A DNA stretch of 37,686 bases from an uncultured Alteromonas sp. (GCF_913058315.1 NZ_CAJXQY010000033.1:1-37686), one strand, 5' to 3'. Positions 7,806 through 16,925 are shown, counted from the stretch's first letter. Made by a program: numbers and translations. The notes: a model not told the origin generated them from the sequence alone.

Positions 7806-10361
7806 TTACTGACAGTGTATAGTGGCTGACGTCGCAGCCTGAGGTTGTAGCCTGATATTCGCCACCGACAGTTTAACTGCGCCGGCAGACTCCAGCATAA
7901 ACGGCGCGGTGATATTGTTTAACTTTGCACCGGCGTTAACCAGGCACTGTAAATCAACGGATACCTCGTGCCATTCGTTGCGAGGAAGGTTTGCCAGTGT
8001 CGATTGAATATCCATACTGCCGCGACAGTCATCCCCGCATAGCATGCCCAGCGCCACCCGACTCTCGGGAGCTTGTGATACCTTAATATCAAGCGTCAGC
8101 GCACTGTCACTGGCGAGGTACTCTGCAATCGTTTTTGGCTCACTCCATCCCAAAAAAGCTCGGGCAAGACTCTTACCCTGCCAGCTAAGTTCACGGGCGT
8201 CTTCCTGAACCGTCATATTCTCGGTTCTGAGCGTCAGGTTATCAGAACCCTGGGTAGTTACCACGCTGGTGGCTACCGGCACAGCCCAGCTTGCCTGATC
8301 GCCTAAAAAGAATGCCAAATCTGATTGTGCAACAGTACGAAAGAGCACCATCGGTTGACTGTTGTCTTTAATCAGAGGATTGGCGGCTTCTTCGTTAAGG
8401 GTTAGACTCACCGTGCTTTTATCGCCATAGGACAGCCCAAAGCCGTATTCAAACAAGGGGGCGTAGTGCTTATCACCTTTATTTAAAACTACCTGATCGT
8501 CCAGTGCTGGCCAGGAGTAGGCGAGTTTACCCGTGAAGTCATACTGCATATTGCCATTGCTATCAGTAAATAACACTTCGGCAACGGCGCTGCCTTCTGA
8601 GCCGGGTAGCCAGGCCACTACAAAGGCATCCGAGGCATTTAATTCGGCATTGACCCATAGCGGACGGCCGGTTAAAAACACTGATACCACCGGGATCCCC
8701 TGGGTTTTAAAGCGTTTGAGTAATGCCAGGTCGCGCTTATTCCCGCGCTGGTATTCAATACTTTCAATGTCGCCGGCGCCCTCCGCATAAGGGTTTTCAC
8801 CAAATACTACAATAGCCACATCGGGTGATTGCTGAAAGGTACCGTCGGGTGCCAACTCGGCGCTGCCACCTGCCTTTTCAACCTCAGCCTGAATGCCGTC
8901 GAAAATCGAACTGCCTCCTGGAAAATCAGCGTTTTCATTGCCGGTACCTTGCCATGAGATAGTCCAGCCCCCTGACTGTTTGCCAATGTTGTCGGCGCCT
9001 GATCCTGCAACCAGCACGTTCTGAGCCGGTGCCAGAGGCAGCAGTTGTTGATGATTTTTGAGTAGTACCAGAGATTTGCGTACTGCCTCACGAGCAATTT
9101 CACGATGGGCGTCACCGCCGATCAGCGCATGATTGCCTGCGATACCGCGTGCTTTCGGTGAGACACCGTCAAATAAACCAGCGCGAAACTTCACCCGTAA
9201 AATGCGTCGAACCGCATCGTCGAGACGTGCCATGCTAATTTCACCGCTTTTCACCTGGGCCACGGTATTATGAAACATGGCTTGCCAGTTGGTGGGGACC
9301 ATTATTATGTCTACCCCGGCGTTAATCGCCTGAGCACAACTGCTGTTACTGCAGCCGGGAACCTGTCCGTGCCCATCCCAGTCACCAACCACCAACCCAT
9401 CGAATCCCATCTGGTTTTTCAGTATGTCGGTGAGCATGGTCTGGTTGCCGTGCATCTTGGTACCGTGCCAGCTGTTAAATGATGCCATAATGGTTTGCAC
9501 ACCCGCTTCTATAGCGGAGATATACCCCTGGGCGTGGATGTTGATGAGCTGCTGCTCTGAAGCAAGGTTGTTGCCCTGATCAATGCCGTACTGCGTGCCA
9601 CCGTCGCCGAGGAAGTGCTTGGCTGTGGCAATGGCTTTTTGGTCATTCAGAAAATGCTCGCCGGGCACCCCCTGGATACCACGGACCATTGCAGAAGCGT
9701 AGTCGCGGACTATAGCCGGATCTTCTGAATACCCCTCATAAGTGCGGCCCCAGCGGTCGTCGCGAACTACGGCCACGGTAGGCGCAAACAACCAGTCGAT
9801 GCCGGTTACGCGCACCGCCGTTGCGGTAGCAGCACCGATATCTTCCATTAGCTCAGCATCATGCATGGCGCCCAGCCCAATGTTGTGCGGAAAGATGGTC
9901 GCGCCAATCACATTATTGTGGCCGTGAACCGCGTCTGTACCCCACATGGTGGGAATGGTACTGCCATCCAGGCTGTCGTCTACCGATGCGACATACATCT
10001 TATCGGCCAGCTCGACCCAGTCTTCCATGCTGGCGTACTTGTCATTATTGGGAAATGCACCACCACCATTCAAATAAGAGCCAAACCCGTATTCGCGCAT
10101 CTCAGCTACCGTAAAATCACGGATCTCCGGCTGGATCATCTGCGCTACTTTTTGCTTTATAGTCATGGTAGTGAGCAACGCATTAATATGTGCTTCGGTG
10201 TTGGGATCTTTGCTTACCGGGCTGGTGACTTTTGGCCATGTGTGGGGATGAAGCACGCCGTTGGATGTTGTTTCGGGTGGTGAGGATGAGGGTGAACAAG
10301 CTGATACGGCCAGTAACAGACTACCGACGATAACACCTAGTGTAAGCGTTGCTCTTGCCAA
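7806..10361 (-). CDS. GH3 ExoP-like exo-beta-1,3/1,4-glucanase lipoprotein
   Basis: 851 aa from a TTG at 10361. I chose this start because AAGGAG lies six bases upstream and translation then gives a short lipoprotein signal, MARATLTL...AVSAC (lipid Cys22). The in-frame ATGs at 10385 and 10427 lack a ribosome site and add a polar tail before the signal. The GH3 barrel shows DRWGRTYEGYSEDP, AKHFLGDGGT and GDWDGHG with the nucleophile Asp (about D327). The alpha/beta domain and an ExoP-type galactose-binding-like C-terminal domain (about res 690-850) follow. It resembles the Pseudoalteromonas ExoP enzyme, which releases glucose from beta-1,3 and beta-1,4 glucans. It is divergent from the AraC gene, with two GAACGTTC sites between them. 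Confidence 0.92.
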   Translation of the reverse strand: MARATLTLGVIVGSLLLAVSACSPSSSPPETTSNGVLHPHTWPKVTSPVSKDPNTEAHINALLTTMTIKQKVAQMIQPEIRDFTVAEMREYGFGSYLNGGGAFPNNDKYASMEDWVELADKMYVASVDDSLDGSTIPTMWGTDAVHGHNNVIGATIFPHNIGLGAMHDAELMEDIGAATATAVRVTGIDWLFAPTVAVVRDDRWGRTYEGYSEDPAIVRDYASAMVRGIQGVPGEHFLNDQKAIATAKHFLGDGGTQYGIDQGNNLASEQQLINIHAQGYISAIEAGVQTIMASFNSWHGTKMHGNQTMLTDILKNQMGFDGLVVGDWDGHGQVPGCSNSSCAQAINAGVDIIMVPTNWQAMFHNTVAQVKSGEISMARLDDAVRRILRVKFRAGLFDGVSPKARGIAGNHALIGGDAHREIAREAVRKSLVLLKNHQQLLPLAPAQNVLVAGSGADNIGKQSGGWTISWQGTGNENADFPGGSSIFDGIQAEVEKAGGSAELAPDGTFQQSPDVAIVVFGENPYAEGAGDIESIEYQRGNKRDLALLKRFKTQGIPVVSVFLTGRPLWVNAELNASDAFVVAWLPGSEGSAVAEVLFTDSNGNMQYDFTGKLAYSWPALDDQVVLNKGDKHYAPLFEYGFGLSYGDKSTVSLTLNEEAANPLIKDNSQPMVLFRTVAQSDLAFFLGDQASWAVPVATSVVTTQGSDNLTLRTENMTVQEDARELSWQGKSLARAFLGWSEPKTIAEYLASDSALTLDIKVSQAPESRVALGMLCGDDCRGSMDIQSTLANLPRNEWHEVSVDLQCLVNAGAKLNNITAPFMLESAGAVKLSVANIRLQPQAATSATIHCQ

Positions 10362-10483
10362 AATGTTCTCCTTATTTATACGCATTGTGTTGTTAGCACT
10401 GCACTGACAACTCTTAAAATGGCTCAAGAGTGTATGGGGTAGCGCAAGGGAAGTCGTTTAAAGGGGAGTCATTGGCGTAACTC

Positions 10484-10491
10484 GAACGTTC
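10484..10491. promoter_or_regulatory. GAACGTTC operator candidate (GH3 side)
   Basis: Perfect 8-bp palindrome in the context TCGAACGTTC, 123 bp upstream of the proposed GH3 TTG start. Confidence 0.55.
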
Positions 10492-10611
10492 TTTTCTGGA
10501 AAGAACCGCTAATTATCTGAATATATTTATATTTTAAGTTTCCTCTAATGGCTGTGAAAATGCCGTTAGCGAAGCAGAATTGCGCCAAAATGGCACAAAT
10601 AGCGCTTAGAC

Positions 10612-10619
10612 GAACGTTC
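10612..10619. promoter_or_regulatory. GAACGTTC operator candidate (AraC side)
   Basis: Here the palindrome is 10 bp (CGAACGTTCG, 10611-10620), about 106 bp upstream of the AraC-type ATG. The position would suit control of the regulator itself. Confidence 0.55.
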
Positions 10620-10724
10620 GTTTCGGCGCATTGCGGGGCTTTATGTGTTTGATTTAACCAAGGAGAGTCGATAGTATCCTGATCACATTAACACAATAAT
10701 AACAAGCTTTGGGCGCTGTGCTGA

Positions 10725-11876
10725 ATGGATAAAACCCTGTTTAATCTTCATGATTTAGTCTTGCTGCTAATCGCTTTTGAATGCATAGCTGTGGCGTTGT
10801 ACATCGGTTTTAACCGTCCTAAGCAAAGTATTCCGACTACGCTATTGATTGCTTTTTTTGCAGTACATGCCGGGATTGCTCTTAATGAACTGGTGCTGTG
10901 GGGCAGTACTTTCCGCTACTGGGTATTGGAAGCATCGCCTAACTTTTTCTTTATACTCGATTTTACGTATTGGCTGGATGGCCCGCTGCTGTTTCTGTTT
11001 ATTTGTACCATTACCCGCAATCACTTTAGCTGGCAGCGCTGGCATGGGGCGCTGGCATTGCCAGTGGTTGTTTTTGCGATATTTATCTATTTCCATTTCT
11101 ACGCATTGCCCTATGAGCAGAAATACTCGCTGATAAAAGACTACACTTTTGCCGATTTTAATTATGTGATGGTAGATCTCATTGCTAAATTTATTCGGGT
11201 TGTCTTGGCGGGGCTGTCTGTTCATTATTTACTGAAAGCCGAGCCGCAGGTCACGCAAAAATTTAATGTGCCGGTATGGCTGCCCAAAATACTGATGGCG
11301 TTCACCGGGATCCTTATCTGGGAAATGCTGTTAAGTGTGCTTAAGGTCTATCACTCGCTGTACGTATTACCGAACTACGACATCGTTGAATATGTGGGTC
11401 TGGCTTCCTACTACATGCAGTTCGGGTTGATCAATACCGTCCTGTTTATGGCAGCCTCGCATTTCTTAAGTGCCGGGACTATTAAGCCGAAACCGGCCGA
11501 AAAAGAGCCGGTCAATATGGCGATCGTAGAAAAGCTGGAAGCAACCATGAAAGCAGAGCAGCCCTATCTCAACCAGAATTTATCCTTTGAGCGACTGGCT
11601 GAGAAGCTGGATATTCCGGTCAAAGAGCTTTCCAATACCATCAACCGTTATTACGAAGTCAATTTCTACGAGTTTATTAATAACTACCGGATCCTGGAGG
11701 CAAAGCGCCTGCTGGAGGATCCGGAGCAGTTTGATAAAAGTATTACTGACGTGTTTTATGATGCCGGTTTTAATAGTAAATCGGTTTACAACACTTTGTT
11801 TAAAAAACGTTTTAATAAAACGCCCAGTCAGTATCGCAAAGACTTTAAACAGCAACTGGCGAAACAAACCGCTTAA
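10725..11876 (+). CDS. Membrane-anchored AraC-family regulator
   Basis: 383 aa. The first about 250 residues are very hydrophobic, with roughly seven predicted membrane helices (about 9-29, 38-58, 72-95, 108-127, 148-170, 187-208, 224-248). A linker follows, then an AraC-type double helix-turn-helix at about 280-373 (LSFERLAEKLDIPVKELS; ITDVFYDAGFNSKSVYNTLF; KTPSQYRKDF). This layout implies a sensor that detects a signal at or in the inner membrane and binds DNA directly. No strong ribosome site precedes the ATG at 10725. It is divergent from GH3, and GAACGTTC sites lie in the shared region, so it is one candidate reader of the motif. The short central-CG palindrome is, however, more typical of LacI-type proteins, and the true regulator may lie outside the window. 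Confidence 0.88.
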   Translation: MDKTLFNLHDLVLLLIAFECIAVALYIGFNRPKQSIPTTLLIAFFAVHAGIALNELVLWGSTFRYWVLEASPNFFFILDFTYWLDGPLLFLFICTITRNHFSWQRWHGALALPVVVFAIFIYFHFYALPYEQKYSLIKDYTFADFNYVMVDLIAKFIRVVLAGLSVHYLLKAEPQVTQKFNVPVWLPKILMAFTGILIWEMLLSVLKVYHSLYVLPNYDIVEYVGLASYYMQFGLINTVLFMAASHFLSAGTIKPKPAEKEPVNMAIVEKLEATMKAEQPYLNQNLSFERLAEKLDIPVKELSNTINRYYEVNFYEFINNYRILEAKRLLEDPEQFDKSITDVFYDAGFNSKSVYNTLFKKRFNKTPSQYRKDFKQQLAKQTA

Positions 11877-12067
11877 CATAATAAGCTTCAACACAAGCCC
11901 ACCGATAATACGCAGAACAACGAAATTGCCGGTAGCTTGTTTCACTGATACCAACTGGTTAATCGCTACGGCGTTGTCATGTGGACTTGATAACGGTTGA
12001 TTGGCCGCTGGTTGCAATTGGCTTTAATACAATCTCTGAATTAAGCCGTTGTAAAGCTGTCAGGAAG

Positions 12068-12081
12068 GTTCTTATGTGAAA
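12068..12081. promoter_or_regulatory. Pectin-locus operator candidate before GH43
   Basis: GTTCTTATGTGAAA fits TTTC-N6-GAAA with one mismatch. It lies 80 bp upstream of the GH43 ATG and is the leftmost copy of the motif. Confidence 0.45.
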
Positions 12082-12160
12082 CAATCCGGGATTAGGTTTT
12101 GACAATCGGCCGATTTCAGTAAGAATTTGCCGGATAACCGGCATCAAGGACGTCTTCATT

Positions 12161-13147
12161 ATGGTCAGAATACTGTTTATTAGTCTCATTTTCAGCCTGC
12201 TGTTAACCGGCTGCCAGCCACAAAACAGAGCTGAACAAGCCGCCAGCGAAGTAATCACGGCCCAGCAACCTGGCAATAGCGAAAGATGCGACATTTTATT
12301 GTTTGCTTCGTTTCGGGGTAATGGTGAGGACGGACTGCACTTATCATATAGCGAAGATGGCCTTAACTGGACCGTCCTGAATAATGACGAAAGCGTTTTG
12401 GCCCCACAGGTTGGCACAAAATTAATGCGTGACCCGGTGATTATCCGCGGGCCGGATAATCGTTTTCACATGGTGTGGACGTCTGGCTGGGAAGACGCCG
12501 CCATTGGCCTTGCCCACTCTGATAATCTGCGTGACTGGAGCGAACAGGTATTAGTACCGGTAATGAAAGACTTTCCGACTGCAAAGAATGCCTGGGCACC
12601 CGAAATTTACTGGGATGACGCTACTCAGCAATACTGGATCTATTGGGCATCGACGATCCCGGGCACCTACCCGGACACCGAAAAGCAAGCCGACAAAGGC
12701 TGGGATCACCGCATATTTGCCACCACTACTAAAGATTTCACTACCTTCACACCAACTGAGTTATTCTACCAGCCCGGTTTTAATGTCATTGATGCGGCGA
12801 TTGTGAATACCGGGGAGAACTACACCATGTTGGTCAAAGATGAAACACGCTACCCGCCGGCCAAACACTTGCTGGTCGCAACCGCCAACACTATTCACGG
12901 CCCCTGGCAGTTACAGCAAGCGCCTTTTTCACCAGCTGATGTATGGGTTGAAGGGCCCGCCATTATTGAACTGGGTGGTTGGTATTACGTGTATTTTGAT
13001 CAGTATACAGAGCATAGTTTTGGGGTAATGCGCACCCGCGACTTTAAGGAATGGGAAGACCTGACCAAGCAATTAAATATGCCCCAGGGGAGTCGTCATG
13101 GTTCGATAGTGAAGATTACCCGCGAGGAACTGTCGGCATTAATGTAA
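12161..13147 (+). CDS. GH43-family glycosidase lipoprotein
   Basis: 328 aa with a lipoprotein signal, FSLLLTGC (lipid Cys18). The five-bladed GH43 propeller residues are all present: a base Asp in LMRDPVII (D91), AWAPEIYWD (E148), FNVIDAAIV (D211, pKa modulator) and VWVEGPAII with the acid Glu E264. Family members remove arabinose, xylose or galactose from side chains. Beside RG-I enzymes, an arabinosidase or galactosidase acting on RG-I side chains is most likely, but the specificity cannot be read from sequence. AAGGA lies 10 bases before the ATG. It appears to be its own transcription unit, with a TTTC-N6-GAAA-type site at 12068. Confidence 0.85.
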   Translation: MVRILFISLIFSLLLTGCQPQNRAEQAASEVITAQQPGNSERCDILLFASFRGNGEDGLHLSYSEDGLNWTVLNNDESVLAPQVGTKLMRDPVIIRGPDNRFHMVWTSGWEDAAIGLAHSDNLRDWSEQVLVPVMKDFPTAKNAWAPEIYWDDATQQYWIYWASTIPGTYPDTEKQADKGWDHRIFATTTKDFTTFTPTELFYQPGFNVIDAAIVNTGENYTMLVKDETRYPPAKHLLVATANTIHGPWQLQQAPFSPADVWVEGPAIIELGGWYYVYFDQYTEHSFGVMRTRDFKEWEDLTKQLNMPQGSRHGSIVKITREELSALM

Positions 13148-13165
13148 GTCGATAGCTATTATTTG

Positions 13166-13179
13166 TTTCATATACGGGA
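13166..13179. promoter_or_regulatory. Pectin-locus operator candidate before the CE12 operon
   Basis: TTTCATATACGGGA has a perfect left half and a degenerate right half. It is about 100 bp upstream of the CE12 ATG at 13279. Confidence 0.45.
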
Positions 13180-13278
13180 TATTTTATTGATATCTGATAC
13201 GGCGTAGTCATCGATTGTTTTCGTGATTGAATCTGAGTGTTAATGTTTTTTACATTAGTTTAATTCAGGTTTTACAAT

Positions 13279-14361
13279 ATGTGGCTCAACTGGTTTATCC
13301 GCTCGGTTTTGTTGTGCACAACCGCCATTGTAGTGGCTGGGTGTGCGAGTCAGGTTGCTCAGCACGATGTCCGGGTCTTCGACGAGGCCGCTCTGGTAAG
13401 GCAGTGCCAGCCCGCTAATGGCACTACACCGACGCGTTGTGATTTTGCGCCGGCACTCATCGGTGATGCCCGCCATTATCGGGTGGAAATGATCATTAAA
13501 CCAGCAAGCACGCCCTGGGTGTATGCAGAGTCCCGTCGGTTAATGCATTCATCTGCCATAGCAAATGAACAACAAAATCTGTCATTTTTGGTCAATACCC
13601 GTCAGCCTGATGGTCAGCCATTGCAGCAGGATACCTACCAGGGTTCACCTGGGCTAACGTTATGGTTACCCGGTGAATTACACGAAATCGAACAGATCGC
13701 TATTACAGCGACAACGCCTGATAAAAGACTGTTTATTCTTGGTGACTCCACGGTTTGCGATCAAAATCCGCAGTGGGAGAAGCCTGCTATCGCCCGATAC
13801 AGCGGCTGGGGTCAGGTATTACCGGCTTATCTGAGCCAGCAGGTATCAGTGGTCAATTATGCTGATTCCGGCGAAGGTACCCAGGCCTTTAATATCGAAG
13901 ACGGCGAGTTATTCGCGCCCATTGCCGAACAACTACGAGAAAAGGACATCGTCCTGATTCAGCTCGGTCACAACGATAAAACCACCTCAGCAGCCGTGTA
14001 TGAGCAGCGCCTTAGTGACTTGTTGCTATTTATTAAAGCTCGTGGCGCGCTACCCATACTGGTGTCGCCGATGATCCGCAACCAGGGGATCAATCTGGCT
14101 CAACAGCACCAGTGGCCTCAGCTTGACGTACGACGGTCGCTACAAAAGATCAGTCAGTTACAGGACATCCCCTTGATCGACCTTATGGCGCTCTCAGATG
14201 CGTGGGTGACCGAGCTAGGCCAGACCGCTGCTCAACAGTTTTTTGTGCCAAAGGATCGTACTCATTCCAATGAGGCCGGGGCACATCTCTTTGCCAGCAT
14301 GCTGGTAGAAGACATTACTCGCCGGCAGTTGCCGCTGGCCGAATACGTTATCTCTCGTTGA
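13279..14361 (+). CDS. CE12-type rhamnogalacturonan acetylesterase lipoprotein (SGNH hydrolase)
   Basis: 360 aa. The signal ends AIVVAGC (lipid Cys22). Residues about 30-145 form an extra N-terminal region of unknown fold, and the SGNH domain starts at about 150: FILGDSTVCD (S157), GWGQVLP, QLGHND (N232) and KDRTHSNEAGA with the DxxH pair D326/H329. This is the CE12 set of rhamnogalacturonan acetylesterases (RhgT/YesT type), which remove acetyl groups from GalA in RG-I so that lyases can act. It leads the cluster CE12 > bimodular CE12 > TIM-barrel isomerase. Only a weak AGGT precedes the ATG. Confidence 0.88.
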   Translation: MWLNWFIRSVLLCTTAIVVAGCASQVAQHDVRVFDEAALVRQCQPANGTTPTRCDFAPALIGDARHYRVEMIIKPASTPWVYAESRRLMHSSAIANEQQNLSFLVNTRQPDGQPLQQDTYQGSPGLTLWLPGELHEIEQIAITATTPDKRLFILGDSTVCDQNPQWEKPAIARYSGWGQVLPAYLSQQVSVVNYADSGEGTQAFNIEDGELFAPIAEQLREKDIVLIQLGHNDKTTSAAVYEQRLSDLLLFIKARGALPILVSPMIRNQGINLAQQHQWPQLDVRRSLQKISQLQDIPLIDLMALSDAWVTELGQTAAQQFFVPKDRTHSNEAGAHLFASMLVEDITRRQLPLAEYVISR

Positions 14362-14397
14362 AATTTGCTATACCCGGAAGGATAGGACTCTGTTGCC

Positions 14398-16005
14398 ATG
14401 AAATGGTTATCTTATAAATTTCTTTATGCACTGCGTAGCAGTGTTCATTGTGTCTGTGCATTTTTACTGATTAGCTCGTTGGGCGCCCAGGCCAACGAAG
14501 CCGATGTGCTGGCTCCGGCCACGATATTTATTGCCGGAGACTCCACAGCAGCCACCTATAAAAATGCGGATCATCAGGGTTGGGGGGCGATGTTTGGTCA
14601 GTTTTTTAGCGACAAAGTGAACATCGATAACCGCGCTCGCGGTGGACGCAGTACCCGTACTTTTATTAACGAAGGGCTGTGGGATGATTTACTTGCTGAC
14701 GTTAAAGCAAACGATGTAGTGATTATTCAGTTTGGTCATAACGACGCCAGCCTCATTAACGATGAGCGTCGTGCCCGCGGAACCATCGGTGGTATCAGTG
14801 ACGACTTTGTTGATATCGACAACCAGCTTACCGGAAAGCAAGAACGTGTATTCTCGTTTGGTTATTACATACGTAAAATGGTCAGCGACGTTAAGGCTAA
14901 AGGCGCTAAGCCGGTGTTGATGTCACTGACCGTACGTAATATCTGGCAGGGGCATCGCATTGAACGTGGTTCGGGTCAGTATGGCTACTGGATGTATCAA
15001 TTAGCCTGGGAACTGGATACGCCCTACATCGATTTAACTAATGCCGTGGCTGATGAGCTGGAATTGTTAGGGAGTGAGGCTACTGCCGCGCTGTACCCTA
15101 AAGATCATACCCATTATAACGATGCGGGGGCAGAGCTGCATGCCAGGCACATTGTTGCAGCGCTAAAGGGATTGCGCCCGGGTCTCGACAAATCGTATTT
15201 TTCAGCGCAGGGACAAGCCGTTGCAGCCTACGACTGGAGCTTTGTTCGGTTGCCGGTAAAAGCGGTCAAAGATCGCAAGAGTGTATTTTTGGTGGGTGAT
15301 TCAACTGTACGTAACGGCTGGGGCGACGGCCGTGATGGTCAGTGGGGATGGGGAGATTTTATTGCCGACTGGTTAGGTAACCCGCCACTTAACATTGTCA
15401 ATCGTGCGGTAGGCGGCCTGAGTTCAAGAACCTTTGTTACGCAAGGCCATTGGGCGCGGGCACTGAACATGATGAACCCAGGCGACATCGTATTGATTCA
15501 GTTTGGCCACAATGATGCTGGCGCACTAAATGATGACAGCCGGGCCCGGGGCACCATCAGGGGCATTGGCCATGAACAGGTGGTCATCGATAACCTGCTC
15601 ACAGGCAAAACCGAAACCGTACACAGCTATGGTTGGTATTTACGCAAAATGATCGGTGAGGCGCGTGCTCGGGGCATGCTGCCGGTAATCTGCACACCGG
15701 TGCCGCGCAAGGTGTGGGAGAACGACGGGCAACGCATTGCCCGCGCCACAAACAGCTATCCAACATGGGCAACTCTGGTGGCCCGACAAGCTCAGGTGCC
15801 CCTGATAGATCTGCATCAATATGTTGCCAGTCACTATGACAGTCTGGGACAAGAGCAGGTCAATGCCTTGTTTGCTGATGAACGTACCCATACCAGCCTG
15901 GCAGGCGCTAAACTCACGGCTGAGATAGTTGCCCAACAGCTTGCGCCGATGTTGGGAATAGCCGTTGTAGACAGTCTGGCAGAAGATATTCAGGGAGTGA
16001 AATAA
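14398..16005 (+). CDS. Bimodular CE12 esterase: two SGNH acetylesterase domains in one protein
   Basis: 535 aa with a signal peptide (cleavage probably near AQA, res 30-32) and two related SGNH domains. Domain 1 (about 40-260): AGDST (S49), RGGRSTRTF, FGHND (N115), KDHTH (D236/H239). Domain 2 (about 293-520): VGDST (S302), GGLSSRTF, FGHND (N372), DERTH (E495 or D494, H498). Both share the block RARGTI...LTGK...YIRKM/YLRKM, so they arose by duplication. In domain 2 the DxxH Asp position aligns with Glu495, and the neighbouring D494 is shifted by one. Both should be periplasmic RG-I deacetylases. The two halves are in one intact frame, so this is not a sequencing join. The stop overlaps the next ATG by one base (TAATG). 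Confidence 0.88.
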   Translation: MKWLSYKFLYALRSSVHCVCAFLLISSLGAQANEADVLAPATIFIAGDSTAATYKNADHQGWGAMFGQFFSDKVNIDNRARGGRSTRTFINEGLWDDLLADVKANDVVIIQFGHNDASLINDERRARGTIGGISDDFVDIDNQLTGKQERVFSFGYYIRKMVSDVKAKGAKPVLMSLTVRNIWQGHRIERGSGQYGYWMYQLAWELDTPYIDLTNAVADELELLGSEATAALYPKDHTHYNDAGAELHARHIVAALKGLRPGLDKSYFSAQGQAVAAYDWSFVRLPVKAVKDRKSVFLVGDSTVRNGWGDGRDGQWGWGDFIADWLGNPPLNIVNRAVGGLSSRTFVTQGHWARALNMMNPGDIVLIQFGHNDAGALNDDSRARGTIRGIGHEQVVIDNLLTGKTETVHSYGWYLRKMIGEARARGMLPVICTPVPRKVWENDGQRIARATNSYPTWATLVARQAQVPLIDLHQYVASHYDSLGQEQVNALFADERTHTSLAGAKLTAEIVAQQLAPMLGIAVVDSLAEDIQGVK

Positions 16006-16862
16006 TGAATGCACTTAATTTAGGGGTTCGTGCCCACGATTATGGTGAGGGTACACCGGCAGAAATCGCCGGTATCATCGGCCAGTATCCGGTAAGTTGT
16101 GTGCAATTGGCGCCAGCTAAGTCTTTTCCGTTTATTAGTGAAAACCCGGGGCAACTTACCCCGGGGTTTGCTAATCACGTGCGTGATGAATTTGCCCGGC
16201 AAAATATCAACATTGCCGTGTTGGGCTGTTATATCAACCCGATTCACCCTGACCCGGTGCTGCGCGAACTCTCTCTGCAACGTTTTGAAGAGCACCTCAC
16301 TTTTGCCCGGGATTTTGGTTGTGCCATCGTGGGCACCGAAACCGGCTCCCGCAATGCCGATTGTACCTATCACCCGGATAACCACTCGGAGCTAGCCTTT
16401 GATGAGCTGGTGGTAAGTGTCAGGCGGCTCGCCGATGTGGCGGAGCGACACGGAGTCTTTGTGGGCATCGAAGGTGTGGCACATCACCATACAGTGAATA
16501 CCTACGAGCGAATGGAGCAGCTATTAATTAGGGTTAATTCGCCGAATGTAAAAGTGATCTACGATCCCGTGAATTTCTTTCCACCAGACCAATGCGAACA
16601 GCAACAGCAGTTGATGGATGACGCATTCAGGCGGTTCGGCGAACATATTGTTGCTGTGCATTGTAAGGATTTTGTTAACAATGATGGCCGCAAAACGGGA
16701 GATTTACCGTCAGGAACCGGTGAGATGGATCACGCTCATCTGTTTCGTCTAATCGAGCAAAATAAACCTTTTGTGCACATTATTTTGGAAAGTACCAACC
16801 AAAACAATGTGACTCAGATCCTCAATTTACTCAATCAGCGTGTGGTCGCACACCATCTCTGA
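16005..16862 (+). CDS. Xylose-isomerase-like TIM-barrel sugar (phosphate) isomerase/epimerase
   Basis: 285 aa, cytoplasmic, with no signal. The AP-endonuclease-2 / xylose-isomerase-like barrel shows the usual metal ligands: E156 (GIEGVAHHH), D187 (IYDPVN), H219 (VHCKDF) and E262 (IILEST). Family members isomerise or epimerise ketoses and related sugars or their phosphates. The substrate is unknown; position in the RG-I cluster suggests a product of galactose, rhamnose or uronate breakdown. AGGGAG precedes the ATG, which overlaps the preceding TAA by one base, so it is translationally coupled to the esterases. Confidence 0.75.
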   Translation: MNALNLGVRAHDYGEGTPAEIAGIIGQYPVSCVQLAPAKSFPFISENPGQLTPGFANHVRDEFARQNINIAVLGCYINPIHPDPVLRELSLQRFEEHLTFARDFGCAIVGTETGSRNADCTYHPDNHSELAFDELVVSVRRLADVAERHGVFVGIEGVAHHHTVNTYERMEQLLIRVNSPNVKVIYDPVNFFPPDQCEQQQQLMDDAFRRFGEHIVAVHCKDFVNNDGRKTGDLPSGTGEMDHAHLFRLIEQNKPFVHIILESTNQNNVTQILNLLNQRVVAHHL

Positions 16863-16892
16863 TTGTTTTGTTATCCCCTGCTTATTGAACAT

Positions 16893-16925
16893 CCGCTTCT
16901 ACACACGTTGAAGCGGTATGTTGTT
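16893..16925 (+). terminator. Possible terminator after the CE12/isomerase operon
   Basis: 7-bp stem CCGCTTC/GAAGCGG with a 10-base loop, followed by the T-rich TATGTTGTTTT. The large loop and broken T run make it moderate. Confidence 0.45.

Larger units (their letters stand above)
10362..10724. other. Divergent GH3 / AraC control region
   Basis: This 363-bp non-coding stretch lies between the divergent GH3 and AraC-type genes. It contains two GAACGTTC palindromes, one nearer each gene, and an AT-rich block around 10510-10545. No open frame with a ribosome site was found, and no promoter could be fixed with confidence. Confidence 0.6.

Noticed and set aside
14398..16005. Frameshifted or misassembled pair of CE12 genes
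   Set aside because: The frame is continuous with a natural linker, and the halves differ throughout, so it is a genuine duplication.
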